Under the pieces are notes generated by a model that saw only the letters and a program-made list of their open reading frames with translations, was not told where the DNA came from and made no database searches. DNA of 64,000 nt from Liolophura sinensis (taxonomy: Eukaryota > Mollusca > Polyplacophora > Chitonida > Chitonidae). Below, piece after piece: positions 44,842 to 54,829 of this stretch (within the stretch, counting starts at the first letter, position 1; each line of letters opens with the position of its first letter). Location of the stretch: assembly GCF_032854445.1 (NCBI RefSeq), contig NC_088301.1, forward strand, positions 4,701,703-4,765,702, given 5' to 3'. Both the position numbers and the translations under genes were made by a program.

Positions 44842-45009
44842 GAGAGAGATTAGCATTAATAACTATCAGTTGGTGTTGGTGTAGCATTATTAACTTTTAT
44901 ACAGTATTATAATGTTCATTAGTCACATTAAGCTAGCATTATTGCTATTTCTATAATTTATATTATATCATTATAGCCACATTCAAATAATCTCACAGCT
45001 TTAGTCACC

Positions 45010-45560
45010 CTGGCACCATCATTTTGCCACCACCATTACCAAGATTCAACACCTTCACCCAACTAGCCTGACACCATTATCCCATCATTGAGACACCATC
45101 TTCCAAGCATCCCTGACACCATCATCCAAGCATCCTGACACCATCATCCAACATTCAGACACCATCATCCCATCATTGAGACACCATCTTCCAAGCATCC
45201 TGACACCATAATCCCAGTATTCACACAATCATCCAAGTATCCTGGCACCATCATTCCAGCATTCAGACAGCATCATCCCAGCATTCAGACATCATCATCC
45301 CAGCATTCAGATAGCATCATCCCAGCATTCAGACAGCAGCATCCCAGCATTCAGACAGCATCATCCAGACAGCATCACCCAGACACCATCATCCCAGCAT
45401 TCAGACACCTTCATCCAGACAGCATCATCCCAGCATTCAGACAGCATTATTCCAGCATTCAAACAGCATCATCAGAGCATTCAGACAGCATCATCCAAGC
45501 ATCCTGACACCATCATCCAAGCATCCTGACACCATTACCCCATCATCCTTACATTACCAG
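45010..45560. repeat. Minisatellite in IP6K intron 1, about 22-bp unit
   Basis: Units of CAGCATTCAGACAGCATCAT CC, with CAAGCATCCTGACACCATCA variants on both sides. Short 13-14-bp sub-units (ATCATCCAGACAGC) are interspersed. It ends about 290 bases before coding exon 2. Confidence 0.9.
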
Positions 45561-45853
45561 CCCAGGACCTGGACACCAACATGCCTGCCAGATTCTGCAA
45601 CCAAAACCCCATCATTCAACATCATTATTTCAACCTCTTTCAGACACCTCAGCATCCTAACAACATCATTCCAGCACCGGTGCGTCGCTATGGCACCACC
45701 AACCAAACACCAAACCACCATCCTGTCCCAACCATCTCATCATTTCACAGCCATTATGCTCTATTCCTCGGCATTCTGTAGCTATTATGCCAGCAGGAAG
45801 TGTTCTGTAACCAAACCAACTGGTTCATTGTCTAACTGCGTTATTAATTCCAG

Positions 45854-45992
45854 GTGTTGTACAGGTGAAGGTACATGTATATGGGCAAGGGAAGGGCAGT
45901 TTCCGACTGCTGGCTCACAGGCTGGACCTGAGTGGAGAGAAGCCAGGGTTTGACAACATACACAGGTCCCTGAGACCAGCACAAACAGACAG
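45854..45992 (+). CDS. IP6K: IP6K coding exon 2
   Basis: Acceptor AATTCCAG, donor AG|GTAAGT. It completes Gly67 from exon 1 and gives VVQVKVHVYGQGKGSFRLLA then HRLDLSGEKPGFDNIHRSLR and PAQTD, ending in phase 2. The VV-x-V start matches the strand that follows FTPxxxG in vertebrate IP6Ks; the remainder is the variable middle of the protein. The length of 139 bases (2 + 45 codons + 2) is exactly what the neighbouring phases require. Confidence 0.88.
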
Positions 45993-46059
45993 GTAAGTAA
46001 AGACAACGGAAACAGAATGCGTCAAGAATGTTTCTTCTCCAAGTTTTGTCTGAGTCTTT

Positions 46060-46440
46060 TAAAAAGAAGGAACAAGTTTTTCTTTTGAAGCTTATCTGAT
46101 TGCTTGGTTTTCCTATTTGTGCTTGTCTGATGGCTTGGTTTTCCTGTCTATGCTTGTCTGATTGTTTTAAATATAGAATGAACCAGTTTTCGTATCCTTT
46201 TGTATCTCAATGTTTCAAGTAGAATGAAGCCGTTTTCGTATCCTTTTGTATCTCAATGTTTTAAGTAGAATGAAGCAGTTTTCCGATCCATGCTTTCCTG
46301 AATCAGTCTGGAATGAATCATTTGTCCTATTCATGCTAGCTCAGTGTTTTAATCTGGAATGGACCAGTTTACCTACCCTTGCTGGTCTGAGGGATTCAAC
46401 TGGAATGAATAAGTTTTCATATCCATGCTTATATGCTTAT
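46060..46440. repeat. Minisatellite in IP6K intron 2, about 46-bp unit
   Basis: Two nearly identical 46-base units (GTTTTCGTATCCTTTTGTAT, CTCAATGTTT, AAGTAGAATGAAGC) at about 46182-46275, with three to four diverged units on either side (GTTTTCCGATCCATGCTTTC and similar). Confidence 0.75.
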
Positions 46441-46861
46441 AAATTTAAAACATTTAGGCTGAATATGTCCTGGGCCCACATGCACGAAGCTTGTAACTAC
46501 CATGGCGACATAGTGCCTACAGTGCTGGTAGCCATGGTAGTTATGTGTTCTTAAAGTTAAGAGGGCTTTATGCAAGTGGGCCCTGGCCTTTTTTTTCATA
46601 CCCATGTTAATGTTGATGAAATATAGTACTGACACTTGGACAAAAGGTACCGATTTTTATGAGACCTACATCCTACACTGCTTTCAATAGTGACTTTCTG
46701 CCTGGGATAATGTCTTAAATTGTAGTATATTAACTTGCATTATTCAAGTACCGCTAATTAAATTAAAAAGACCAACTTGAGAAACAACAGGTACTTTTGT
46801 ATGGTGTGAATACTTTGCATCAACATGTATGATCATATGTCTTTGTGATGTTCTGTGAGAG

Positions 46862-47025
46862 GATTGAGAATGAGGAAAATCAGTCCAGTGAGGATCACGA
46901 GGATCATGAGGATCACAATGACCAGGAGGATCAGAGGCCAAAGAATTACTCAGCCAATCAGAACCCGTGGATTGAGGACGTGTTTAATCGTCAGATGAGG
47001 AGGCTAAGTATGGAAGATTCTAACA
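46862..47025 (+). CDS. IP6K: IP6K coding exon 3 (variable acidic region)
   Basis: Acceptor CTGTGAGAG, donor AACA|GTATCC. It completes Arg113 and encodes IENEENQSSEDHEDHEDHND then QEDQRPKNYSANQNPWIEDV and FNRQMRRLSMEDSN, ending in phase 1. The NPW word and the basic stretch after it match vertebrate IP6Ks (NPW before the RxxS region). The His/Asp/Glu-rich stretch at about residues 119-133 is low complexity. The exon start is chosen to keep phase with exon 2; AG dinucleotides two bases earlier would break it. Confidence 0.85.
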
Positions 47026-47217
47026 GTATCCTTCCAATGCGTTTTCTGTGAGATGGTAAAAGGACTTTAAATGTTTAAAGGAAAAGACAATAAATTCATC
47101 TGCCTACCATTTATCATTATACAATGCTGGAGCAGGATATAGCTCTGTGGTTAGGAAATTCGAGCAAGCCCTAGTCACTGGCACAGTCTCTTACACTAGT
47201 ATAATGCACAGACAGGC

Positions 47218-47530
47218 TGTGTTGTGGATTAGCCATGTTGTGGACTGGCCATATCATGGACTGGCCGTGTCATGAACTGGCCATGTTGTGGACTGGCTGT
47301 GTTGTGGACTGGCCATGTCATGAAGTGGCCATGTCATGGACTGGCTGTGTCATGGACTGACCGCGTCGTGGAATGGCCGTGTCATGAAGTGGCCAAGTCA
47401 TGGACTGGCCATGTCATGAAATGGCCATGTCATGGACTGGCTGTGTTGTGGACTGGCTGTGTCTTGGACTGGCCATGTCGTGGACAGGCCGCGTCATGAA
47501 GTGGCCATGTCAAGGACTGGCTGTGTCTTT
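47218..47530. repeat. Minisatellite in IP6K intron 3, 16-bp unit
   Basis: About nineteen units of GTCATGGACTGGCCAT with TCATGAAG, TTGTGG and CTGTGT variants. It ends about 100 bases upstream of coding exon 4. CG dinucleotides occur in several units (GTCGTGG, CCGCGTC). Confidence 0.93.
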
Positions 47531-47629
47531 CAGCTTCAACTCTAACAAATCATTCTTGAGGCACACCAGTAAAGATTGAAAAAGAAAAAACACATTGCTT
47601 CATCTGAAAAATACCTTGACCACAAACAG

Positions 47630-47805
47630 AATTCATATCACTGGAGAATATAGTCGCACGTTACACAAAGCCTTGTGTCCTGGACCTGAAGATGGGACAA
47701 CGACAACATGGTGATGACGCGTCACCAGAGAAACGGCAGCTTATGCAGGATAGATGTGAGAACTCAACCTCCAATCAGCTGGGGGTGAGGGCCTCTGGGA
47801 TGCAG
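47630..47805 (+). CDS. IP6K: IP6K coding exon 4 (inositol-kinase signature)
   Basis: Acceptor CACAAACAG, donor ATGCAG|GTAACA. It completes Lys168 and gives [20 protein letters not shown] then [20 protein letters not shown] and [16 protein letters not shown]. It contains the family signature PxxxDxKxG (PCVLDLKMG, residues 182-190), which binds the inositol phosphate, followed by the conserved QHGDDAS and GVR-x-x-GMQ words. It ends in phase 0. Confidence 0.96.
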
Positions 47806-48292
47806 GTAACACTTTTCTAATGTCCTATTGGAAGTGATGACAGGCATACAGAACGTACATGTAGATTGATGTATAGCCATGTAAACAGTGGGATACAATG
47901 ATTTCCCTCAGAATTTTGAGGAGTCCTCTGGTTCCTTTGTTTAGGTGGCATTAAGTGGTCAAAGGTGATCCCTGGTGTTGCTTTACATGAAGTTTTGGGG
48001 AACTTCCTCCTATGTATGACTTAAAGTGTGTTATGTCACGGTGGAAAAGTTTTACAAAGGTTGTTGGATTAATCTACGCAGTCTGGTTGACTCTGCATCC
48101 ATAATAAGTATGTATACTGGTTTCCTTTAATTTGTATAAGTATAAAACTTCTTGATTTAAAAAAAAACAGTCATCAATTCTTCAACCGGTTTTACAGAGA
48201 TTTCCATGTATTCTGTGGGAAGTATGGCATTCTCATGCGTGGAAGCATTTTCTTCGTATTTTAAATAATATAATACTTTTGTTAACTTTCAG

Positions 48293-48760
48293 GTGTATCA
48301 TGTAGAAACAGAACAATACATCTACTTCAGCAAATATGACGGCCGGGCTCTTAATGCGGAAGGCTTCAAATCCAGTCTTGCTCAGTTTTTACACAATGGC
48401 CAGAGACTACGTTATGAACTTATTGCTCCGATTCTGTTCAAACTCTGTGAACTGAAAAAAGTCGTGGAGACACTGGATACCTTTCGTTTTTATTCTAGTT
48501 CACTGCTGATCATGTATGATGGGATAGATGCTTGTTGGGGGTCCAGCAGTGGGCACCAGAATATGGGGGGAGGGGCTGAGGCTCCCTGTGTGGGGCCCAG
48601 GGTGGATGTTAGAATGGTGGACTTCGCACATTCCACATTCAAGGGATTCATGCGCGAGGATGAGGAGCATATGGGCCTGGACACAGGATACCTCCATGGG
48701 CTGTCTACCCTTATAGAGCTGTTCCAAGAACTGCAACAACTTTCACAAAGACAAACGTAG
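48293..48760 (+). CDS. IP6K: IP6K coding exon 5 (C-terminal catalytic half)
   Basis: Acceptor AACTTTCAG; 155 codons and stop. It starts VYHVETEQYIYFSKYDGRAL (family YxxxxGRxL), followed by FRFYSSSLLIMYDG with the SSLL motif at residues 295-298 and VDVRMVDFAHSTF with the metal-binding D-F-A-H-S at 336-340, and ends GYLHGLSTLIELFQELQQL. All key IP6K residues are present, so an active enzyme is expected. A Gly-rich insert (CWGSSSGHQNMGGGAE) lies between SSLL and DFAHS where vertebrate enzymes have a longer variable loop. Confidence 0.96.
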   Translation: MYHVETEQYIYFSKYDGRALNAEGFKSSLAQFLHNGQRLRYELIAPILFKLCELKKVVETLDTFRFYSSSLLIMYDGIDACWGSSSGHQNMGGGAEAPCVGPRVDVRMVDFAHSTFKGFMREDEEHMGLDTGYLHGLSTLIELFQELQQLSQRQT

Positions 48761-48894
48761 CAGGAACCATGTGACCTGTGCGATTTGGCAAGCATATGTG
48801 ACCTCCTGCCTCTCAGGTATGCTCATGCATCTGTGCATTATTATTATTAACTTAATAAGGTATAACACAGTATTCTCACCGCTACATTATGTAC

Positions 48895-49575
48895 ACAGTG
48901 TGCTGTAAATTGCTAAATGTATGTAAGCAGTAAGTTGCTAGATTATGTAAGCTGTAAGTTGCTACATTATATAAGCTGTAAGTTGCTACATTATGTAAGC
49001 TGTAAATAGCTACATTTATGCAAGCTGTAAATTATGTATAGTGTTTTTGTAAACTGTTGCATTATGCATGCAGTAAATTGTTGAAGTATGTAAGCTGTAA
49101 ATTACTACATCTAACTGATAATACTGGAGATTTTTGACAAAGAATCAATCAGTGCAAATCCAGTTGAATTTTTTTGCTATTTTAAAATAGCCCAAAGAAT
49201 TACTTTTCATGCCAATCCGCCTTATCTGTGCAGGTGTCATGGCTCAAAATCACTAAGAACATGAATAAAGTAGATTTTTAACTTTTTCAGATTTTTCTGA
49301 TTGGCAATAATTTGAGTGATCCTTGGTAAATAGAGAAAATTTGATTGAATTAGCAAATATGTACATTATGTAAGCGGTAAAATGTGACCTGTACATTATG
49401 TAAGCTGTAAAATGTGACATGTATATTATGTAAGCTGTAAATGTGACATGTACATTATGTAAGCTGTAAAATGTGACCTGCACATTATGTAAGCTGTAAA
49501 ATGTGACATGTATATTATGTAAGCTGTAAAATGTGACATGTACATTATGTAAGCTGTAATTTTCTAAATAAGTAT
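48895..49575. repeat. Two minisatellites sharing a core, 3' of IP6K
   Basis: Left block (about 48895-49100): roughly 24-bp units of TACATTATGTAAGCTGTAAG TTGC. Right block (about 49358-49575): 30-bp units with the same TACATTATGTAAGCTGTAA core but an AATGTGACATG spacer. The blocks are separated by about 250 unrelated bases that include a possible polyadenylation signal, AATAAA at 49264-49269, some 500 bases after the IP6K stop. Confidence 0.88.
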
Positions 49576-49583
49576 GCTGTAAT

Positions 49584-49658
49584 TTATTTATTTATTTGAT
49601 TGGTGTTTTACGCCGTACTCAAGAATATTTCACTTATACGACAATCGACCAGCATTAT
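49584..49658 (-). mobile_element. SINE 3'-end fragment, main family
   Basis: TTTATTTATTTATTTGATTG, GTGTTTTACGCCGTACTCAA and CACTTATACGACAATCGACC then CAGCATTATA: the last 75 bases of the family in reverse orientation, well preserved. It abuts the 30-bp array. Confidence 0.88.
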
Positions 49659-49934
49659 ACTAATCGTAACCCTTGTATTTGTATTGTATGCACAACTAAT
49701 GCGTACCATTACAAGCTGATCACATTTTTCACATGGATCAAACTGACTACGGTGAAAATGTTTTAAAGTGTATCTCTTTAAAAATAAAAAAATAAAAAAG
49801 AAACGTGTACAATAACAGAAACATAGAAAACAAATCTAAAACATCAATGCCAAAATTTTAACTACACTGCACTAAGTAAAACTATTTTAGTTATGGTACT
49901 TAACTGAATCAAAAGTTGTTTTTATAGAATTAGT

Positions 49935-50174
49935 TTATTGACTTCTTTCTTTGATTAGTGTTTTATGCTGTGCTCAAGAAATATTTCACTTCTTTGACAG
50001 CCGCAAGCATTATGGTGGGAGGAAAGCGAAGAAAGCTCGGGGGAAACCCACAACCATCCACAGGTTTCTGGTAGACCATCCCATGTATGGTCAGAGAGGA
50101 AGCCAGCATTTGCTGGACTTGAACTCACAGTGACTTCATTGATGAGAGGCTCCTGGGTCATTACGCTGTGCTAG
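49935..50174 (-). mobile_element. SINE, main family, 13-bp target duplication
   Basis: Reverse-orientation copy with TTGATTAGTGTTTTATGCTG, GCATTATGGTGGGAGGAAAG, ACTTGAACTCACAGTGACTT and GAGGCTCCTGGGTCATTACG. The head is lost beyond GCTGTGCTAG. TTATAGAATTAGT flanks it at 49922-49934 and 50175-50187. Moderate divergence from the consensus makes it an older insertion. Confidence 0.93.
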
Positions 50175-50187
50175 TTATAGAATTAGT

Positions 50188-53100
50188 GGTAATTAATATG
50201 TGCTCGTATTTTATGATTGTTAATTGATTGTGTTATCAAAATATGGGTGTGAATATATAGGCCTATTTACCAAGAAATATCCTATATTTGTTGATCTTCT
50301 ATATCACATTTTCATTTGGACCATATATCCTGTGTTATCCTCCTTCGCTAACTTCGTGTAAATTGCTCATCTCTCTCTGTTTCATGTCCTTCAAATTAAG
50401 TTATTTTGTGAGATATATTTTCCTATGGATGTGAATGAAAAAAAAAAAAAGGGTTTTTCTCTTTTTATTTTGGCTGCAATATTTTTTCTTAATGTATTCT
50501 ATTCTGTAATATGGTAAATGTCTTAATTGGAAACAGGTACTTTACACGGACAAACAGTATTTCAGCCAGCAGTATTTTTTTGCATACTGGTAACAGAATA
50601 TAAATTACATGTTCATAAACAGTGTAATTGACATAATTTACATATTAAGTGGGAAGTTACATGTACACGTATATACTTTTACTGTGAATGTGTTGATAAA
50701 CAGAAATGTGTGTCCAGAAGGTCGACATACGTGTGCACGTGTTTGTTAAAATCTTTACTGCCGTAGTCATCTGGTTGTAACACACATGAAATCTGAAATT
50801 CAAGAATCAATACCTCATAAACCTAGGTTGTTGATATTAGGAATTTGTTAAATTATATTTTGCTCCACTTCTGTTGGTGTCAAAGAACAAGGTGTAACAT
50901 ATGGCATATGCATTCTGTTCTGCCAGAGCTCCCGTTGTATTGTCCCATGTGTATACATGTGTCCAGACAGGCAGCATGGGGTCTTGCAAAATTATTTTTC
51001 TGTAGGCATATGTTAGAATACATATCTGCATGCCATGCATGTAGGCCTATAGGTACAGTACACTAGGAATTTGATCCTAAATGTAGGGTTTAGCTGACAT
51101 ACTGGGTCTTGATCACTATAGTTTTCCGAAGCGTATTCATGTGTACATTTGATTCTAAATGTAGGGTTTAGCTGACAAACTGTGTCTTGATCACTGGTTT
51201 CTGAAGTGTATTCATGTGCACATTTGGGTCTTGATCACTATAGTTTTCTGAAGCGTATTCATGTGTACATTTGATCGTAAATGTAAGGTTTAGCTGACAA
51301 ACTGGGTCTTGATCACTGTAGTATCTGAAGTGTATTCATCTGTACATTTGATCTTAATGAAATATTTACTGTAAATCTTCAACATTTTCAACCACTAAAG
51401 CACTTTTTCAGTGCAATTTAAGCATACAATTACATTGTCAAAATGATTCGCTTGTGACAATAAAGGTGCAAGCTTTATAAAACTGTGCCAATTAATTTTC
51501 TGCACTCCATAGCTCTCTCAGAATGTTTCAGGGTTTTGGTGGTAGAGGCAGTTGAAAAGGTTGAAGAATTAAGGTAAATAGCAGTGACGTCAGCAGTAGT
51601 ATTGGAGAGTTGTATTGTACAGGTAGCTGACCTGACACCAGGTCACAGGTGAAAAGTCTGCATCTTTTCTCTAGCACCATGCTGATCCTTCCTTTTATGT
51701 TGCGAACTTTCAACAACTAAATCCTGCAATATTCAGTCTTGACAAGTAGACCACTGTAGCTGTAGGCAGCCTTTATGTGACGGTATCAATACTCCGTTAT
51801 TGATCTCTCATTGTTTATGGGTTATTCCTTTAATTTGAAGGCAAAGAAAATACTAAAATGAAGTTTCAATGTGTATATGAGGTGAAAAGTCCGTGAAACA
51901 CTGTCCAAGAAAATAGTTTGATTTATTTTTAATAGAATGTTTCCAGCTGAGTAAAATGGTTTTAAAACATCAGATTCTATGGTGGCCTGTAGTGAACCGG
52001 ATGGTATCAGTAACTTATCTTTTACTTAAAGTAGTTCGTTCCAAGGTTCATTCTGCGAATGTATTCACATATTCCTGTCTGTACATGTTTAATGATGAAA
52101 TGAAACAGTGGCAAAACCTGATGTGATTTCACTTGACCCATTATTGTCAATAAACTTTCAAATGCATTTTACAAGGTTGAACAAATTCTAAAAAAAAACA
52201 ATCAAACAATTTTTATGGACTGTTTAATGTTATTTCATCTGACATAACACTTCAGGCTAGTGTTTTCTTTGCCTTTAATATGAGATGCGCTTATAGGCAT
52301 TAACCCTTCATCAGTGAAAATGTGACATTACATAATTCCTGTAATCTCTGCTGCATCTGTTCAAGTTTTATTTTTATGGCAGTTAATATATTTAGGTGCA
52401 AACTGTATTTAATTGCCCATGTAATTAAGGCTAGCCTGCTGACCTCTACTGGTATTAACAGTGCTAAGTACGTAGTTAAAGACACTTAAGACTACATGTA
52501 CACCTAATAAATGATTGTCTATAGATTTTTACAACAAGTATTGATGAAAGAGATGATAAAAGTTCAAAAACTCTTTTGAAATGCTCATTTGTTTATGTAT
52601 TTAAAGATGTGTGTATAACATTACAGTGGGATCAGTTTTGCACAAATAATAAGCATGTTCTTATGGGAGATATATTTTTGGCAATGTTTTTAAAGTCAGT
52701 TGTGCTCTTTAAATACCTAAGATCACATTCCAGTCTACTGCTCAAATCTTGTTAACACAGTTATCGCCTGATCAAATATCAGTTGTATGATATAACATAC
52801 CCCTTGTGTATGTGTGTGCTAGAGTTTGTGATGACCGGTGATGGATTGGTGGATTATGGGATTAAGGTGTCAGCAGAAACTGACCTTCCTTTTATCACTA
52901 CTGTGGCACTGCAAAGTATTTCTTGGCTTAATTGCTTTACTGCTCTACATGTAAAATGACTGCAATTATTGAACAAAGTAAAGTTATGACATATTGTATT
53001 TTATTTTTTCCAGAATATGAATGTTGTGTTTATGGAAGCTTGCGGTGTTGTATTTCCCTACAGTAGTGCAGTGAACAAATATTTACCTACATACATGCTT

Positions 53101-54005
53101 TAATATTCAAAGTACCAAAGAAAACTGCATGTGCATTCCAGCCCAATATTTTACAACCAAATTTTGTTTGAAAATAATTTCCTGAGCATGTATTTTGTTT
53201 TGACAATTTTAACAATGCAAAAACATAACAGTGACAGTTAAATGTATAGTTGGTCACATGTGTATGCATGAAACCTTAAATTAATTTAGAGAGGGTATGA
53301 CTACACAATATTCTTTTGGCAGAGGTTTTCTAGGATAGTACACGAGTAAGTTGTCAAAGGATAGACATGAACATTTTGAAAATATGAAGGAAGTCAAATG
53401 TTAGAGAAATGTTTTCACTGAAGAAAGGATAATGTTCAGCAGAGAGGGAAAAATGAAAAACAATGCACTACAGTAATTAAACAAGGATATGGCAATGTTG
53501 CTTAGATATGTATGTGATATTTATCAGTACAGAAAGCCTCACTAAAGTAGATGTCGTGTCCCCTGTATGGTTAGCATGGTGTTCCTTGCTGTATATAGCC
53601 CTACTATTGATTTCTTTTGTACCGGTATTTTAATTTTATGCAATGAATAAATCAATGGCTTTGCAGGAAATAATGACTCATGACTTCTGTTCAGTGTTGT
53701 ACAGGATGACATCGGTTGTAGCACGTAGTCTTCACGAAAGAAACGCCAGGTAAGAGGAAGTTGAACAATGCCAATACAAGGAACTTGGGACATGTTAAAG
53801 ACATGTATAGGAAATCAAGGGAGAGCCATTGCTAAAAGAATACTCGTAATTTTGTCATGGTAAACCAGGGTCAGAATGAACCATGATCAAAAGATAGAGA
53901 ACATTGCCTAGAAGAGACAGGGCATTGTTAAACTTCACAATGCCTAGAAGACATAGGACACAATTGCACTACAGAATGCCTAAAAGACACAAGGCACTTT
54001 TGAAC
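50188..54005. other. Intergenic stretch between converging IP6K and TRPN-like genes
   Basis: AT-rich. It contains three diverged copies of an 80-100-base segment at about 51065-51350 (CTAAATGTAGGGTTTAGCTG, GGGTCTTGATCACT, AAGCGTATTCATGTG). No exon or further mobile element was recognised. Confidence 0.45.
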
Positions 54006-54009
54006 TACA

Positions 54010-54825
54010 GACTGCCTAGAAGACATGAAACACTGAACTACAGACTGCCTGGATGACATAGGCACTGAACTACAGAATGCCTAGGAGACATAAGACACTG
54101 AACTACAGAATGCATAGAAGACATAGGGCACTGTTGAACTACAGAATGCATAGAAAACATAGGGCACTGTTGAACTACAGAATGCCTAGGAGACATAATA
54201 CACCATTGAACAACAGAATGCCTAGAAGACATAAGACACTGAACTACAGAATGCATAGAAAACATAGGGCACTGTTGAACTACAGAATGCATAGAAAAGA
54301 TAGGGCACTGTTGAACTACAGAAGGCATAGAAGACATAGGACACTGTTGAACTACAGAAGGCATAGAAGATATAGAACACTGAACTACAGAATGCCTAGA
54401 AGACATAAGACACTGAACTACAGAATGCATAGTAGACATAGGGCACTGTTGAACTACAGAATGCCTAGAAGACATAGGACACTGAACTACAGAATGCCTA
54501 GAAGACATAGGACACTGTTGAACTACAGAATGCCTAGACGACATAGGACACTGTTGAACTACAGAATGCCTAGAAGACATAAGACACTGAACTACAGAAT
54601 GCATAGAAGACATAGGACACTGTTGAACTACAGAATGCCTAGAAGACATAGGACACTGTTGAACTACAGAATGCATAGAAGACATAGGGCACTGTTGAAC
54701 TACAGAATACCTAGAAGACATAGGACACTGAACTACAGAATGCCTAGAAGACATAAGACACTGAACTACAGAATGCATAGAAGGCATAGGGAACTGTTGA
54801 ACTACAGAATTCCTAGAAGACATAC
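54010..54825. repeat. Minisatellite, 33/36-bp units, about 23 copies
   Basis: Units are AGAAGACATAGGACACTGTT plus GAACTACAGAATGCCT (36 bp), or the same lacking GTT (33 bp). Both lengths are multiples of three, so open frames of over 260 codons persist on both strands. The one on the plus strand repeats LNYRMPRRHR, the one on the minus strand MSSRHSVVQQCP. Simultaneous opening on both strands is the expected result of a stop-free repeat and is not evidence for a protein. Confidence 0.95.
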
Positions 54826-54829
54826 CAGA

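Noticed and set aside
47272-47499. Plus-strand Trp/Pro/Cys-rich open frame
   Set aside because: By-product of the 16-bp array in IP6K intron 3.
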